Below are positions 1 through 10,637 of a stretch of DNA of 24,852 bases, one piece after another; the first letter of the stretch is position 1; every line of letters starts with the position of its first letter. Origin of the DNA: Hyphochytrium catenoides (Eukaryota; Sar; Hyphochytriomycetes; Hyphochytriales; Hyphochytriaceae); the NCBI GenBank assembly GCA_900088475.1, contig FLMG01004623.1, forward strand, positions 1-24,852, in the 5' to 3' direction. A program made the position numbers and the translations under genes. The notes under the pieces were generated by a model. The model saw only the letters and a list, made by a program, of their open reading frames with translations, was not told where the DNA came from and searched no databases.

Positions 1-47
1 GGGCAAGAGACAGCGGCCGTCGCTGTTGCCTGAGACTCTCGCTCTAG

Positions 48-3000
48 ATGTCGGTCAAGGATTCTGATGACGACACAAACAGCGTGCCGTACGTTCTCAG
101 GGCCGCAGACGCTTGTCTTCGTGTGTGTGACGAAGTAGCCGCCGCTGCCACTGCTAATGAGAGCGGTAAGTAGGGGCCATCGCCCTCCCTGGGCATCAAT
201 GAGACTCACCACGCGCTGCTCGCAGCACTTACGCACCTGCAGAATTTGGCGTTGACAATAGCAGTGGTGGAACGACAACGTACGTGGGCTCTAGGCTTTT
301 AGAGATTGCGTCTCGCTTTAACGTCTCGAGTCTGCTAGGATCTTTCACCTCGTATACGTATATTAGTCGCATTATCAACTCCAGCTTACTCTCTTCCTTC
401 CTCGACCTCCGATGAGGACAGTGTTATCCGTTTCCTCTGCCTTGACGAGCTACACCCGTCATAAACTTTGCTGTGTTAACTTCTTGTCGGCTGCATTCAA
501 ACTGTCGCCTATATAGTCTGTACATATGTGGAGGACATCCTGGACCAGGTGTCGGACGCTTCTTCTCGCCCTCGGGACGATCTCACGCTCACAGGGGCGG
601 CAGGAAGGTTGCACGCCATCCTACCGAAGCTGCAGAGGGACCGTTATTCACCGATCCCTACAGGTAAGAGCGCGATGCCTCTAACGGCAGTTGGACTTCC
701 CAGACTGGAGAGGGATTCTCTGTTTCTCTCTGTTTCTACCTGCTGGGTCGTGTCAGGGGCTCTGATTTCACTCCCTCGTAGGGCTGTCTCCCAGATCGGG
801 CTCCTCTCATAGAAGCTGTCACTCTCTGCCTCTCTGCCTGTCTCGTGCCCCCGCAAAAGCTTCTTTAGGCGCCCCATTCCCTATACTCGTTTCCTTGCTA
901 CACAATACGTCTATGATTCTCGCTATAACTATATCCGCTGATCAATGATTCATAGGAGGCGTCACAAGCATGCTGTACCACATAACAAACACTTGCAATG
1001 ATATCTCCTCCTGCCTGGTGACGCTGTACAAGCGAGCCCCATCTTTGAAGAAAAGGCTCTTTAATGCCTCCAAGTCTCTAGTAGCCTTTGGCACTTTCGT
1101 CTTCTATGTCTTCAACATGTCCCCAACCCCTGTTAGAAAGCTAGTCGCTGGGAGGTACGACTTCAGAGAGAACACGCGAAGAAGAGTGGGAAAATTCAGC
1201 GTGGTTTAGCCTATTTCTTTTGGTTCACCGTCAACCTTGCTTTCAAGACCTCCTGGGGTCTTTAAACCACTCACTCTCCTTTTGTAACCTGTCCCAATGC
1301 GCTCACCACGTGCCATTTGTCCTCTTTAGTCTTTTTCTGGTCCACTGAGCTGTCGACGACCATGTGCCAATATCTCCTAGTTTGATACGGCCAAAGCAAT
1401 GCTTCTTCTTTCTGTCTGATCACTGTTCTCAGATACCGCCGGTATTTCCAAGCTGCCTTCGCTCTGGCCGCCATAAAGCTCGTGGGTCAACAGATGTCTC
1501 ACACCCACGCCCAGCAGCTGCACCTTAAGAGGCTGCTGAAGTATGAGAGGTGAGTTCCCGAAGGAAAATAGTTGCCTCCAAGTTCCTAAGGCCAAGAAGA
1601 AGATAGGACTGGGCATGACTGATAAGCTGTACCAAGCTATAGTCTAGTAGCAGGAGAAGATATATGTCAGAGAAAAAGCCTTTAATCTTTTGCATGAAGG
1701 CAACTCTCCATACTCCAGCGTCTTTGGGTTCTGATGAGGGCGGTCATGAAAGATGCGAAGATTAGAAAAAATGTAAGGAGATGCGACGCTTTGCCATGCG
1801 CATGTAGGTACTCCTGTCGCCCTGTGTAACTTTCCTCTCTGGACGTGCCTTGCCGGAATTAGGTGAGCTATAATTTATTGGTCTGTGATCCGCACATCTC
1901 CAATACCGTGGACGTTCTGAGACCACATGCCCGGAGAGTTATTGAGAGCGTTCCATTGCCTTCAGCTGCAGCCTTCTGGTATGAACGAGATTTCAGGTAC
2001 GTCGTTTCAATAGATCCCTGGGCAATATTCTTGCCACGGCACATCCTCTCCGCTCTGCCCTCGCCCTAACCCTCTCCACTCTCTCTTCAGACATCTGCCG
2101 TTTTCTCTACTACCGCTACTCTGCCTCTCCTTGTTCCTTCTATGCTTCTCTTTGACCTGTTGCTGTGTGGGCTTGGTAGGCTCTCTAAAGAAGTATCTCA
2201 ATGTACTTGGTAGGCTCTCACTCGTCCAACGGCTGATGGATAGCATGTACTCCTCAAGTGCGATAGCACATCGCCTTTTCAAAAAAGAAGTAAGCAAGCT
2301 AGGATAATATAAAGACCGCCAACAGAGTCCCAAGAAGCGACATTGACTTTCTCCTTTCTGTTGCATAACCAGTGGCAGTGGCGAGCGTTTGGAGTGCCGC
2401 TGATGTTCATGACGTGGGGTATCTACTTTATGCTGCCTGAGAGAGCGTCGGCTCTAGCTCATCGTGTTTTGGGTAGGTGCTTTCTGGCAGATACCAGTTT
2501 CATATGTCTCTTACAAAGCCTGCTACCTACCCCATCAGCAAAGACAGACGTGGTCCACCTTAGCAGAGCGTGGAATGTGGTGAATTTACCAATTCTACGT
2601 TATCCCTCGCATGTGCTAGCAAGACTCCAGGGTTTGAAGACGCAGATAAGGTAAGACAAATGAACGATACCGCCCAGCTCCTGGGTGGCGTAAGGAATGT
2701 ACGACTGGTGGTAACATCTCTCTTGCTATGTACCCGTCGATCCAGGCGCACAATAGCTGGCGTGCCATGTTACCTTTTCTCAGCTCGAACCATACACTTC
2801 GGCTCCGAGGAGGAGCAGGATGTAATATTCTACACCCATGGCGGTGGATTTGTTTCGTGCATGCTAACGGCTGACCTAGAGATGATCACAAAGTGGGCTG
2901 TGCGTACAGGTGCGGTGCTAGTGTATCCAGACTACAGTCTGGCACCAAAGGTAAGGGCAGATCATTTCAACTGTAATCCGGGGATGGAGGGACGTGTTGT

Positions 3001-3979
3001 CAAGGAAGTGAGAAAGTAGAAAAAGGGGAGCTTGGAGGATTGGACAGGCCCTGCGGGTTGCCTGCATTAATATCTACCTCTTCCTACAGCACCAGTATCC
3101 CACGCAAGTGAACGAGCTGAGTAGAGTGTATGAGGTATGGTCTGGCCTCTATCTTCTTGCTTCTATATTTGCCATTGCCCCATCTGTATCTTTCCCTACC
3201 CTATTGTGCTGGTTGGGTCTAACACCTAATTACCAGGCTGTTGCCTCTGGTGAGCTAGACTTCAGAGCGAGAAAGATAGTCTTGATTGGTGACAGCGCCG
3301 GGGGAAATCTTGCAGCCGCTCTTCAACTAAAGATTAATGCCTTGAAGGACCGCCAGCCAGATGGACTAGTCCTAATATACCCAGGTGTAGAGCCAACTAA
3401 GAAAGGGTAAAGGGGTGATGTCATGGGTCTAAAGCTTTTCTCTACAGCACTGAACGTAGGAGTGTCCCCGTCTCCATCACGAACGATCCACCTACATGAC
3501 CCTATTTTACCCCTAGGACTTGTCCTCTCCATCTCGAAGTCTTACTGTGGGTAAGAAACAAGCCTCGCTAGTTGAATCTCTTAGGTCGATACTCACGTTC
3601 TTATTTCAAGAGAGATCGAGGCAACTTCGGATCCTTTACTCTCGCCAGCGGTGGCCACAGATGACCTTTTGAGACAGTTCCCTCCCACCAATATCATCGT
3701 CGGAGGACTCGATCCGGTACACTCGTTGACGCAGCCTCTGCTTGTACAGTCATCTCACAGTTCTTGTTTTTTCATGGGTTGCAGCTTCTGGATGAAGCAA
3801 TTGACTTTGATGTTAGACTTCGGAGACTCAATGTGCCTGGACATATCAAGATCATACAAAACCTGCCACATGGCTTTCTTGGTTTCGGAAGAGTAATCCC
3901 TGCGGCCGAGAAGGCCAATGAAGAGACAACAGAGTGGTTATGTGAGCTCCTTGGTGTATCCTCCGGGGAAACCAGCTAG
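48..3979 (+). CDS. Hormone-sensitive-lipase-like esterase (HSL N-domain plus alpha/beta hydrolase), ~16 exons
   Basis: Probable neutral lipid or ester hydrolase. Exons that join in phase: 48-165, 226-279, 517-663, 956-1154, 1433-1549, 1671-1727, 1739-1772, 1863-1996, 2214 (or 2091)-2289, 2373-2472, 2569-2650, 2746-2950, 3090-3134, 3237-3384, 3448-3550, 3611-3716, 3785-3979, giving about 639 aa. The C-terminal half is diagnostic. It has the oxyanion motif HGGGF (exon at 2746), YSLAP, the nucleophile elbow GDSAGGN (exon at 3237), an acidic triad residue near GGLDP (3611-3716), and the catalytic His in LPHGFLGF (last exon). These are hallmarks of the HSL/GDSAG esterase family. The 5' exons encode a helical, partly hydrophobic region with the layout of the HSL N-terminal domain; that part is inference. 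The ATG at 48 is the first in frame, but an upstream exon outside the window is possible. The frame is broken at 1728-1738 (see findings), so the gene may be decayed or the assembly may carry an indel. Confidence 0.8.
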
Positions 3980-4148
3980 TAACACCAGTGATCACTCGCA
4001 ATAGCTAATATTTACCATCGGTTACTCCGACTAGGGCAACGTTGTGCAAGCTAAATGTAAAAAAGTCAGATTATTTAATCTGGCATTGCTGCCATTAGCT
4101 GTACGAACCAGTATAGACGAATTAATTATCTTTTTTCTCTATTTGAAA

Positions 4149-4606
4149 GGAGGACGATTGGCAGATAGCCTTCATCTCATCAAGCTAGATCGACTAACAA
4201 CCATACGCGAGTGGACTGTTCGCAGTCTTACCTGAGATATCTGGCAAACAAAGATACTATCCAGACCACTCTAGAAACCTACCTCCTCCTCGTCACGGCG
4301 TGCATAGATTGATTGACCAAGTACCCCGCGATAGCTTCATGAAGGAGACTCAATCGGAGTTCTGACATTCTACCTTCTATTGAGATTTTGTGGACCAGGA
4401 ACCAGGAGAGAGAAGGAGGAAGAAGAGTACGAGCATTCTGAAGATCCTGTGAAGATGTGAAGTCATGGCATTGGGAGAATCTTCAGAAAGTGACCTTTGG
4501 GCTTTCGACCGAAGAGAGGCGTGGGTTTGTGGAGCAATGGATAAAACCGCTTTTCAGACAAACACAATATCGAAACCACTTCAACAGACAGCATACAGAA
4601 TATTGA
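4149..4606 (+). pseudogene. Unassigned coding-like segments with several frame breaks
   Basis: Not recognised. Four consecutive stretches read as protein-like in different plus frames. 4149-4217 begins GGRLADSLHLIKLD. 4237-4358 contains RYYPDHSRNLPPPRHG. 4385-4448 is very acidic (KEEEEYEHSEDP). 4463-4606 contains WHWENLQKVTFGLSTEERRG and ends at TGA. Each junction would be restored by removing a short GT...AG piece of 19, 26 or 14 nt (4218-4236, 4359-4384, 4449-4462). These are far shorter than the clear introns of this window, so decay, indels or a wrong model are equally possible. No start codon or upstream exon could be fixed. The locus sits in the same orientation between the lipase and the next gene. 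It could be a small degenerate gene or a set of exons belonging to an unrecognised gene. Confidence 0.3.
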
Positions 4607-4934
4607 GGCTACGTATTAGAAATGCAAACGGATAGCCGTTCGTGTTTTGAAATTTAAAACAGCTTCTGATGATGTTTGCCGCCCAGAGAAGACGGAAGCG
4701 CCCACTGCTCGAAGCTCTGCTTCGCAATAAATCTTCATCATCAAACTCATGGCAGACTTTCTGGGGTACGCTTCCTACGGTAGACTGCTTGACGAGCCGG
4801 GGTTGCGCTGAGATATCTTCACTCTATATGTAATCTCCGTCATATGTCTGTAGAAACGCAGAGAATTCTCCTAAGGATCCAGCAAGAGACAACTTTCTAC
4901 TGAAGAGCTATTGCCTATCGATTGCAGCTGAAGT
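4607..4934. other. Intergenic / 5' flank of the next gene
   Basis: There is no convincing exon. An ATG at 4749 opens a short frame that could be spliced at a GTACGC donor (4765), but the ATG at 4935, which is in phase with every downstream exon, is the better start. No TATA box or other element stands out. Confidence 0.3.
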
Positions 4935-7900
4935 ATGTCCTCGGTGGAAGGGCTCCCAGCAAGTCTCATGCCTTGGGCATCACAAGACTGCGCGGAAAAT
5001 TTGTTACAAAGTCCAAGTGAGAGTGAGATCAGAGTGCCTGACGTTGTGCTTCGCACTGCCACTGTAAGTGAAGACGCCAGGGTCCCGCAGTGGTGAGATA
5101 CGAAGAAGTGAATCGTTTTTCCCTTAGGAAACTTCAGCAGCTGGGACTCTTAGTCTCAATAGATCCAGAAATTCACTTTCTTGGCTTCTCCACTCTAATG
5201 CGAAGGGAGGCCTCACCGATATCACAAATGTTAGCAGCCCAGCACGAAGGTATGCCCCGGAACAGAGAGCGGTGCCTTTTATATTACCCATGCTAACGAT
5301 CCTTTCGCAGTGCTCATGCTGGCAAATCCCTCACTTGCGGAAGCAAACCTGCCTTCCTTTTACCTCTTTCTTCGATAACGGGTGTCTCGGGCACTGACAC
5401 AGCTGAACTTATCATTGAATTGAATGAGGGCACAATCGTCGCCTTTCGATTGCATAATAATGGTAGGTCTTGGCCCGAAAGAGTTGACGTCGACCATGCA
5501 ACCTTTGACTGTCTATGGTGCAGGAAAGGTGAACGATAAACGATTGTCTTGGGTTTCAACGGCTCCCAACCTTGTAGCGCAGCTCCTGTCCCGGGTCCAG
5601 GACAGTGAAATCACCCATGTCGTTACTCCAGGGATAAGTACTTCTTCTATGGAAAACAGTCATCAGTGGGCGAACGATGAGCAGATTGCCCTGCTATTCT
5701 CCGAGGATTCGAAAACACCTTACAAGTCTCCGTTGCCCCAGGAGAAGAGTCCTACAAAGTCTATCCCTACACCTGAGCTCCGCCTCGAGAGACAGGAGCC
5801 CATGCCTGAAGGTCTGTCGCGTGGATCTCTAACGATGCCTCATGCAGATAGAATAGCGCTATCGCTCTCCGGTTCTATCAATCGACAGTCTTATTTTTTC
5901 GCTCTCTAGATCTGGTTCTCTTCTCTGTAACTCCTCTGAACTTGTCAAGCACTTCTCCCTTACTGCTTCATTGCTGCTAATCATGAGGTGTCTGATTGTG
6001 TCTATGCATATTCCAAGGCTTAATAGAACAGACTTCTGGAGAGCACTCACCCCAGCCCTCAGCCTCTGAGCTTCACAAAGAAAAGATAAGAAGTTATGTG
6101 CGAGTACTGGCTAAGGGCAACGATTCCTCTGCTGCTTCAAAAGAGGTGCGGTATCCTGTGGCCTACGTTGGGCATATCTGTTTGCTTCAGTAACATTGTT
6201 TCTATCCCCGCTACGGCTTCTTCCCGCGCTGGTTAGTTTTATCAAGAGACAGGATACTTCTTAGGAGCTTTTGAGTCTGGCAGCGCGAATCTGACAGCGA
6301 AGGCTGCCAAGTAGGCACCGGTTGAGCCCTTGTCGCCCGAAAAATTCTGTACTAAGCTATTGCTGTTGCCTTACTTACCGATCTGCTCCATATTAGACGG
6401 CAACTTCTGACTTCATTGATCCCGGTTCTGGAGAAAATGGAAGCTGACCGTAAGAGAGAACAACAGATGATTGAGGATGAGACAGGAGTGATATGGAAGG
6501 ATGACGAACGGACCAAGGACTATATCTACATTGACTCCATTACAGGCAGGAAAGTAAGTATTCTATACCCGCGTTTGTTTTGCTTCCAGTACTCCTTGGG
6601 CTAGACTTATGCATAGGATCCGATCCTTGTCCGGTGGCACAGATCCCAAATGCGGAGTACGAGAAACGGTATCGGAACTATCTGCGTCGAAGAAAGCTTG
6701 TACGAAGCCACGCCTTCATCTCTGGCTCCCCCTTATCGCAAAACCCATCAACAATGGCCACCTCCAAGGCGGCTTCCCAACAGGTGGAAGAGCCTTTGGG
6801 GGGAACGGGACCTAGCCCTCCTCGAGTTCACAGCTTGGAACCAGACTTCAAATCAACAGCGGTAGACCCTTCGATTAGCCGGCCATCCTCAAGTACTCCG
6901 CCCTTCCGCTCTATAGAAGAACCTAAAGCAAAAGCAAGCGTGTGCACACCAGAGGAACCTCAACCGCACAACCCAGAGGTACCTCATGATGTGTCACATA
7001 AAAGCTCTCCTAGGGCCTTGGCCGAGAGTGAAGACGTTTCGAATAAAGGTGCACTGGACAGCTCTACCCAGACTCAAAGCGGACATGAAGAGAGCACCTT
7101 CTGCTCTTCTACATCATTCGTCTCAGGTAAGTCTGAAAGAAACCTAGTAAAGCGTCCATCAGCAAAATCACCTTCAATTTAAGTGACCGGCTTTAGAGTG
7201 GAGGCTGGGCCTTCCCATGAGCAGAGAGAGAGAGAGAATCTGGCGAGCCCTGACTATCCTTGCCTTGAGAGGCTGATTCTACCCCTTCTTTCCTAGTCCT
7301 CATAGATGACATTCACAGAGAGGTGGCAAGCTTGCAACCCATCTCAGCTTCAACCACATCTAGAATAAACGATACTCTGGAGGCTTTTGAGATGGAGGTG
7401 AAGGGCTGTGAGGAAGATCTTTGGGCTATTTGGGAGCTAACCTTGAGAGCATTCCAGCGAAAAGTCGGCGACATGCAGGTAAATGTGCAACCGCGTATAT
7501 TATTGGCAGCTGATACTAATAAAAAAAATAGCGGGATGTGGTAAGGAATATCCATCAACTTGTCGACGAAGAACGACGGACAACGATACCATCACCGATC
7601 AAGGAAGAAGAGTTTCTCGACACCATGGAGACAGATGATCAATCCACAGGTTGTCAAACTCTATGTCCATGTGCATTATTCCCCTGCCGTCTTGCTCTCC
7701 TGCTTGGGTCGCTGACTCTTACCCTCATAACATAACTCTCCAGACTTGACTGAAGCACCAAGTCGGAGCGCTGGACAACTAGATTCAGATTCATCTCTAC
7801 GTCTCCAGGCGATTCCTGTCGAATCCAGCGACGAGCCTGCTGGCGAGTCCTTCCTTATGCCAACAGAAGAGTTTGCTCGCCGTAGGAAAAAGAAGGCTTC

Positions 7901-8277
7901 TAGAAGACTCTCAGTCTCCACAGGTTCGTGGCTTGACCTTGACTGCCTAGCGCTAGTCTCTGACTCCACACTATCCATATGTCAGACGTAAGGGTAATCA
8001 GTCAACAAATGACTGAAGACTTGGACCAGCAGGACTCTGATGCTTGACTTGTCTGGCAAGGCAACTATAAGAAAGAGTTTCCAACAAACTCCAGGAGGCG
8101 ACCCTGGCCTAAGCTTGATACATGCAGCCCTCAGCAAGCAGTGATGGCCCTCTGGGCCGTATCAGCTTCTTGTCCAATGAGCCTGAGCAGCTTCTCCTAC
8201 CACAAGGCAAAAAGAAGAACTCGTTGAAGCCATGGTGGCAAGAGCTGAGCAAAGCATACGCTAAAAATACCTCCTGA
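4935..8277 (+). CDS. Large polar protein of unknown function, 12 exons (~718 aa)
   Basis: Not assigned to a family. Exons in phase: 4935-5063, 5128-5249, 5311-5462, 5524-5811, 6018-6145, 6237-6310, 6397-6553, 6643-7126, 7297-7478, 7532-7649, 7744-7923, 8135-8277 (TGA). The sum is 2157 nt, exactly 719 codons. Seen in the protein: a Ser/Thr-rich N-terminus starting MSSVEGLPAS; a small hydrophobic patch around AELIIELNEGTIVAFRL; an acidic/basic block after the exon at 6397 (EKMEADRKREQQMIEDE) leading to a basic stretch YRNYLRRRKLVR; about 160 residues of Pro/Ser/Glu-rich, probably disordered sequence (exon 6643-7126); and a predicted helical, possibly coiled-coil segment (exons 7297 and 7532). 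A KKK/RRR patch (RRRKKKASRRL) resembles a nuclear localisation signal. Donors at 5812, 7650 and 7924 (GTCTGT, GTTGTC, GTTCGT) are weak, so those boundaries are the least secure. A nuclear scaffold or chromosome-associated role is only a guess. Confidence 0.7.
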
Positions 8278-8519
8278 TAAATAACTCTTAATTTCAAAGA
8301 GCAGCTCGGACAAAGGGCAATGTCTTCTCCATCATAAAGCTCTTCCTGCCACGCAATACCCTTAGGAAATGGTGACGAATGATGGTATTACTTCTGAGCG
8401 ATATAAAGCCATACCAGAGTAATGAAAAACTTGTCTCCACAGGGGCAAGGATAAAAGAATGCTTCTTCGTTGGGGTCATACTCCATCTCCTCCAGCTCAA
8501 CTTCGTCATACACGGACAT
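8109..8519 (-). CDS. DPH3: Diphthamide biosynthesis protein 3 (DPH3/KTI11), CSL zinc-binding domain
   Basis: DPH3 is a small iron- or zinc-binding protein needed for the first step of diphthamide formation on elongation factor 2, and for Elongator-dependent tRNA wobble modification. Two exons on the minus strand: 8519-8415 (35 codons from ATG) and 8345 downward, separated by a 69-nt intron (donor GTATGG, acceptor TGGCAG). The protein begins [15 protein letters not shown] and has the four metal-ligand cysteines in PCPCGD and CPSCS, joined by an [15 protein letters not shown] segment that matches the family colinearly. The conserved domain ends at about VIYQE (near 8271). The frame then stays open to a stop at 8109 (113 aa in total, against about 80 usual), but this tail is antisense to the last exon of the neighbouring gene and is probably a shadow. 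A further donor right after VIYQE (GTATTT) or an undetected last exon may give the true end. Confidence 0.9.
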
Positions 8520-9376
8520 TATAAGAATCACCTGGACGCCTTGGCAATGCCGTCTTCGCTATGATCTGCCGTAGAAAGAGGCAATCACCACCTTCTTCGA
8601 AGCCCAGCTCTTACCTCTCGATGGCTAGATGATGGCAGTTAACGCGAATTGCTATCGAGCCCTTTCCCCTGCCACCACGCTGCTTCTTTGTCGTCCTCAG
8701 TCAGAAGGTAAGCAGCTTCCTTTGAAGGCAGGTTGGCTCGTGCTCTGGTGTGGCCCACTGCGGACAAAGAATTCATGTCACAATCTGCAGCAGACCTTAA
8801 TAGAGGAGGTTGACACGATTGTGGTTGCCAGCAAATAGCAATAGAACTTCTTCCTTCCTCCTCACCTAGTTGCCCGTTGGCTCCCACACCCACAGGCCAG
8901 CCTTCGAGTGAATGGTGAAGGATGAGTTATTCGGGCTCTTTATGACCCGAGTATTCTATAAAGGATAAGCCTTGAATTTTCATGAATTTGGACCGAAGGG
9001 CCCGGGTTATGTTAATTGGGTTAAAGGGGGTTGTGGAAATGGAGTGACAAGACAGAGAAAGAAGGGAGGGCAGGGTGGTTGGGGGATCGTGGTTGTAGTA
9101 GTAGTACAGGCACTTACGCTGTTGTTCTGATGTCATCATAATGTACGCCAGTGGCTGCGGAGTGGGTGGGTATGGTTGTTAGCCCTCACCCATATATAGA
9201 ATATCATACGGGTTATCAGGTGGGTGGGCCACTGCAGTGTTTATTTTTCTTGGGGGTGTGATATGTCTCCGATATTGATTCTGATGGAGTAGTAGCACAA
9301 GCGTGTGGGCTATTTTGTAGAGCTCTCAAGGGGTTAACAGTCATAGTAGTATGGCCCTCAGTTGTAAGATTCAGGT
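8520..9376. other. Intergenic, no supported gene
   Basis: This is the upstream flank of DPH3 on one side and the distal flank of the peroxiredoxin gene on the other. Open frames on both strands around 8629-8893 overlap each other and have no splice sites that join in phase to anything, so none is called. A TATA-like CATATATAG lies near 9190. The stretch is otherwise unremarkable. Confidence 0.3.
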
Positions 9377-9398
9377 GCCACGTCACGTGTGATGTGGC
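9377..9398. promoter_or_regulatory. Imperfect palindrome with a CACGTG core upstream of the peroxiredoxin gene
   Basis: Twenty-two bases with GCCAC/GTGGC inverted ends and a CACGTG (E-box/G-box) at 9384-9389, about 350 nt before the peroxiredoxin ATG. CACGTG is a classic bHLH or bZIP target. A role in stress-regulated expression is inference from position only. Confidence 0.35.
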
Positions 9399-9452
9399 CT
9401 TCGTGCGATCTTTTCCCAACCTGATCATCCAACGCAACCACAACCTTCACCT

Positions 9453-9620
9453 TTTCTCTCTCTCGCTTTGTGGGACTCTCTCTCTCTCATTCTGTCATCC
9501 CATTTTCCACACATCATAGCCTTTCTCCTGTTGACAATACCTCTCTTCATTCTCTGTCTGCCATTGCCCCAACTATGTCTTTCGATCATTTTCCATTCCT
9601 TTCTCCCTTCAGGTCTTCTA
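9453..9620 (+). promoter_or_regulatory. CT-rich tract in the presumed promoter/5' leader of peroxiredoxin
   Basis: Pyrimidine-rich sequence with repeated CTCTCTCT (about 9456-9492) and further TTTC/CTCC runs up to about 9610, ahead of the ATG at 9747. CT-rich leaders precede the start of many highly expressed fungal and protist genes. It could also hold a leader intron: a TTCAG acceptor lies near 9612 and CAG-like sites follow. Core promoter position not determined. Confidence 0.35.
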
Positions 9621-9746
9621 GAATGCAGACCAAACCTGTGTGGTGGCTTTCGACTGCTCTGCATTTACTTCTCACTTCCCAATTTTCTGCATTCTGAAGA
9701 TCAGCTATCGGATTAGAGCGACCGACCACACTCTCCGCACACAAAT

Positions 9747-10352
9747 ATGCCAGCTGTTGTACGCAAGGCCGCTCCTGACTTCAAAGTCGAGGCTCTCATG
9801 CCCGATGGCACGTTCAAGACAGTTAGCCTCGGAGACTACAAGGGCAAATACCTGGTTCTCTTTTTCTACCCTCTGGACTTCACCTTCGTCTGCCCCACTG
9901 AGATTATCGCATTCAGCGACCGCGTAAAGGAATTCAAGGACATTGGCTGCGAGGTTGTTGCCGCGTCCGTTGACTCTAAGTTCTCACATCTTGCATGGAC
10001 CCAACTTCCCCGCGAGAAGGGTGGTCTTGGAAAGATGGATATCCCCATCCTGGCAGACATCAACAAGGAAGTAGCGCGCGCATACGATGCCCTCGTTGAC
10101 ATTGAGGGAGATGGCGACAGAGGAGTAACCTACAGGGCTCTCTACATTGTTGACAACAAGGGTGTTCTCCGTCACATCACCATCAACGACCTTCCAGTAG
10201 GACGTAGTGTCGATGAATACCTCCGCCTGGTTAAGGCTTTCCAGTTCACTGACAAGCACGGAGAGGTCTGCCCAGCAAACTGGAAGCCTGGCTCAAAGAG
10301 CATGAAGGCAGACCCAGTAGGCAAGCTTGAATACTTCGGCGCTGCCAAGTAA
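9747..10352 (+). CDS. Typical 2-Cys peroxiredoxin (Prx1/AhpC subfamily), intronless
   Basis: Reduces hydrogen peroxide and organic hydroperoxides using thioredoxin-regenerated cysteines, usually in the cytosol. The 201-residue ORF has the full family signature. The peroxidatic Cys49 is in DFTFVCPTE with the active-site Thr and Pro, the resolving Cys175 is in GEVCPANW, and the conserved Arg region [12 protein letters not shown] is present. It has both eukaryotic sensitivity motifs, GGLG (residues 92-95) and the C-terminal YF (196-197), typical of enzymes prone to overoxidation and able to act in peroxide signalling. There is no signal peptide or transit peptide, and it begins [12 protein letters not shown] at a normal start. 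It is the only clearly intronless gene in the window. An AATAAA lies about 95 nt after the TAA. Confidence 0.97.
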   Translation: MPAVVRKAAPDFKVEALMPDGTFKTVSLGDYKGKYLVLFFYPLDFTFVCPTEIIAFSDRVKEFKDIGCEVVAASVDSKFSHLAWTQLPREKGGLGKMDIPILADINKEVARAYDALVDIEGDGDRGVTYRALYIVDNKGVLRHITINDLPVGRSVDEYLRLVKAFQFTDKHGEVCPANWKPGSKSMKADPVGKLEYFGAAK

Positions 10353-10444
10353 ATACATCACTCTCAGATACAAACAAACATACAATTCAAGCAACCGAAC
10401 TGGCCTATTTGGCGAACTGCTTTACTCCACTGTTAACCCCATAA

Positions 10445-10450
10445 AATAAA
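10445..10450 (+). other. Candidate polyadenylation signal of the peroxiredoxin gene
   Basis: AATAAA 93 nt after the stop codon, inside an A-rich run. It is the only such hexamer close downstream. The cleavage site is not visible. Confidence 0.4.
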
Positions 10451-10637
10451 GTTATGTCAAAGTTACGCTTATTGAGCTTTGTTTGGCCTCTTTGGTATAG
10501 AGTCTTCTTTAGGGTTATAGCCCACTTTGGCACTCTCTTCTTAGGCATCCCTCCCATGTGGAAGGGGGGAATGCCTGTAGGAGGAATGCTACAGTGATTA
10601 TAACAACGTGCTTTCAACTCCCCTTAAGCCAATACCA

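Noticed and set aside
4749-4853. ATG at 4749 with GTACGC donor as an alternative first exon of the large gene
   Set aside because: Joining it gives a first exon of only six codons and leads into a different frame from the downstream exons, whereas ATG 4935 fits them all.
8639-8893. Overlapping open frames on both strands upstream of DPH3
   Set aside because: Neither has family features or phase-compatible splice sites. The two frames mirror each other, as expected for chance.
9866-10259. Minus-strand open frames inside the peroxiredoxin gene
   Set aside because: They are antisense shadows of a strongly conserved coding sequence.
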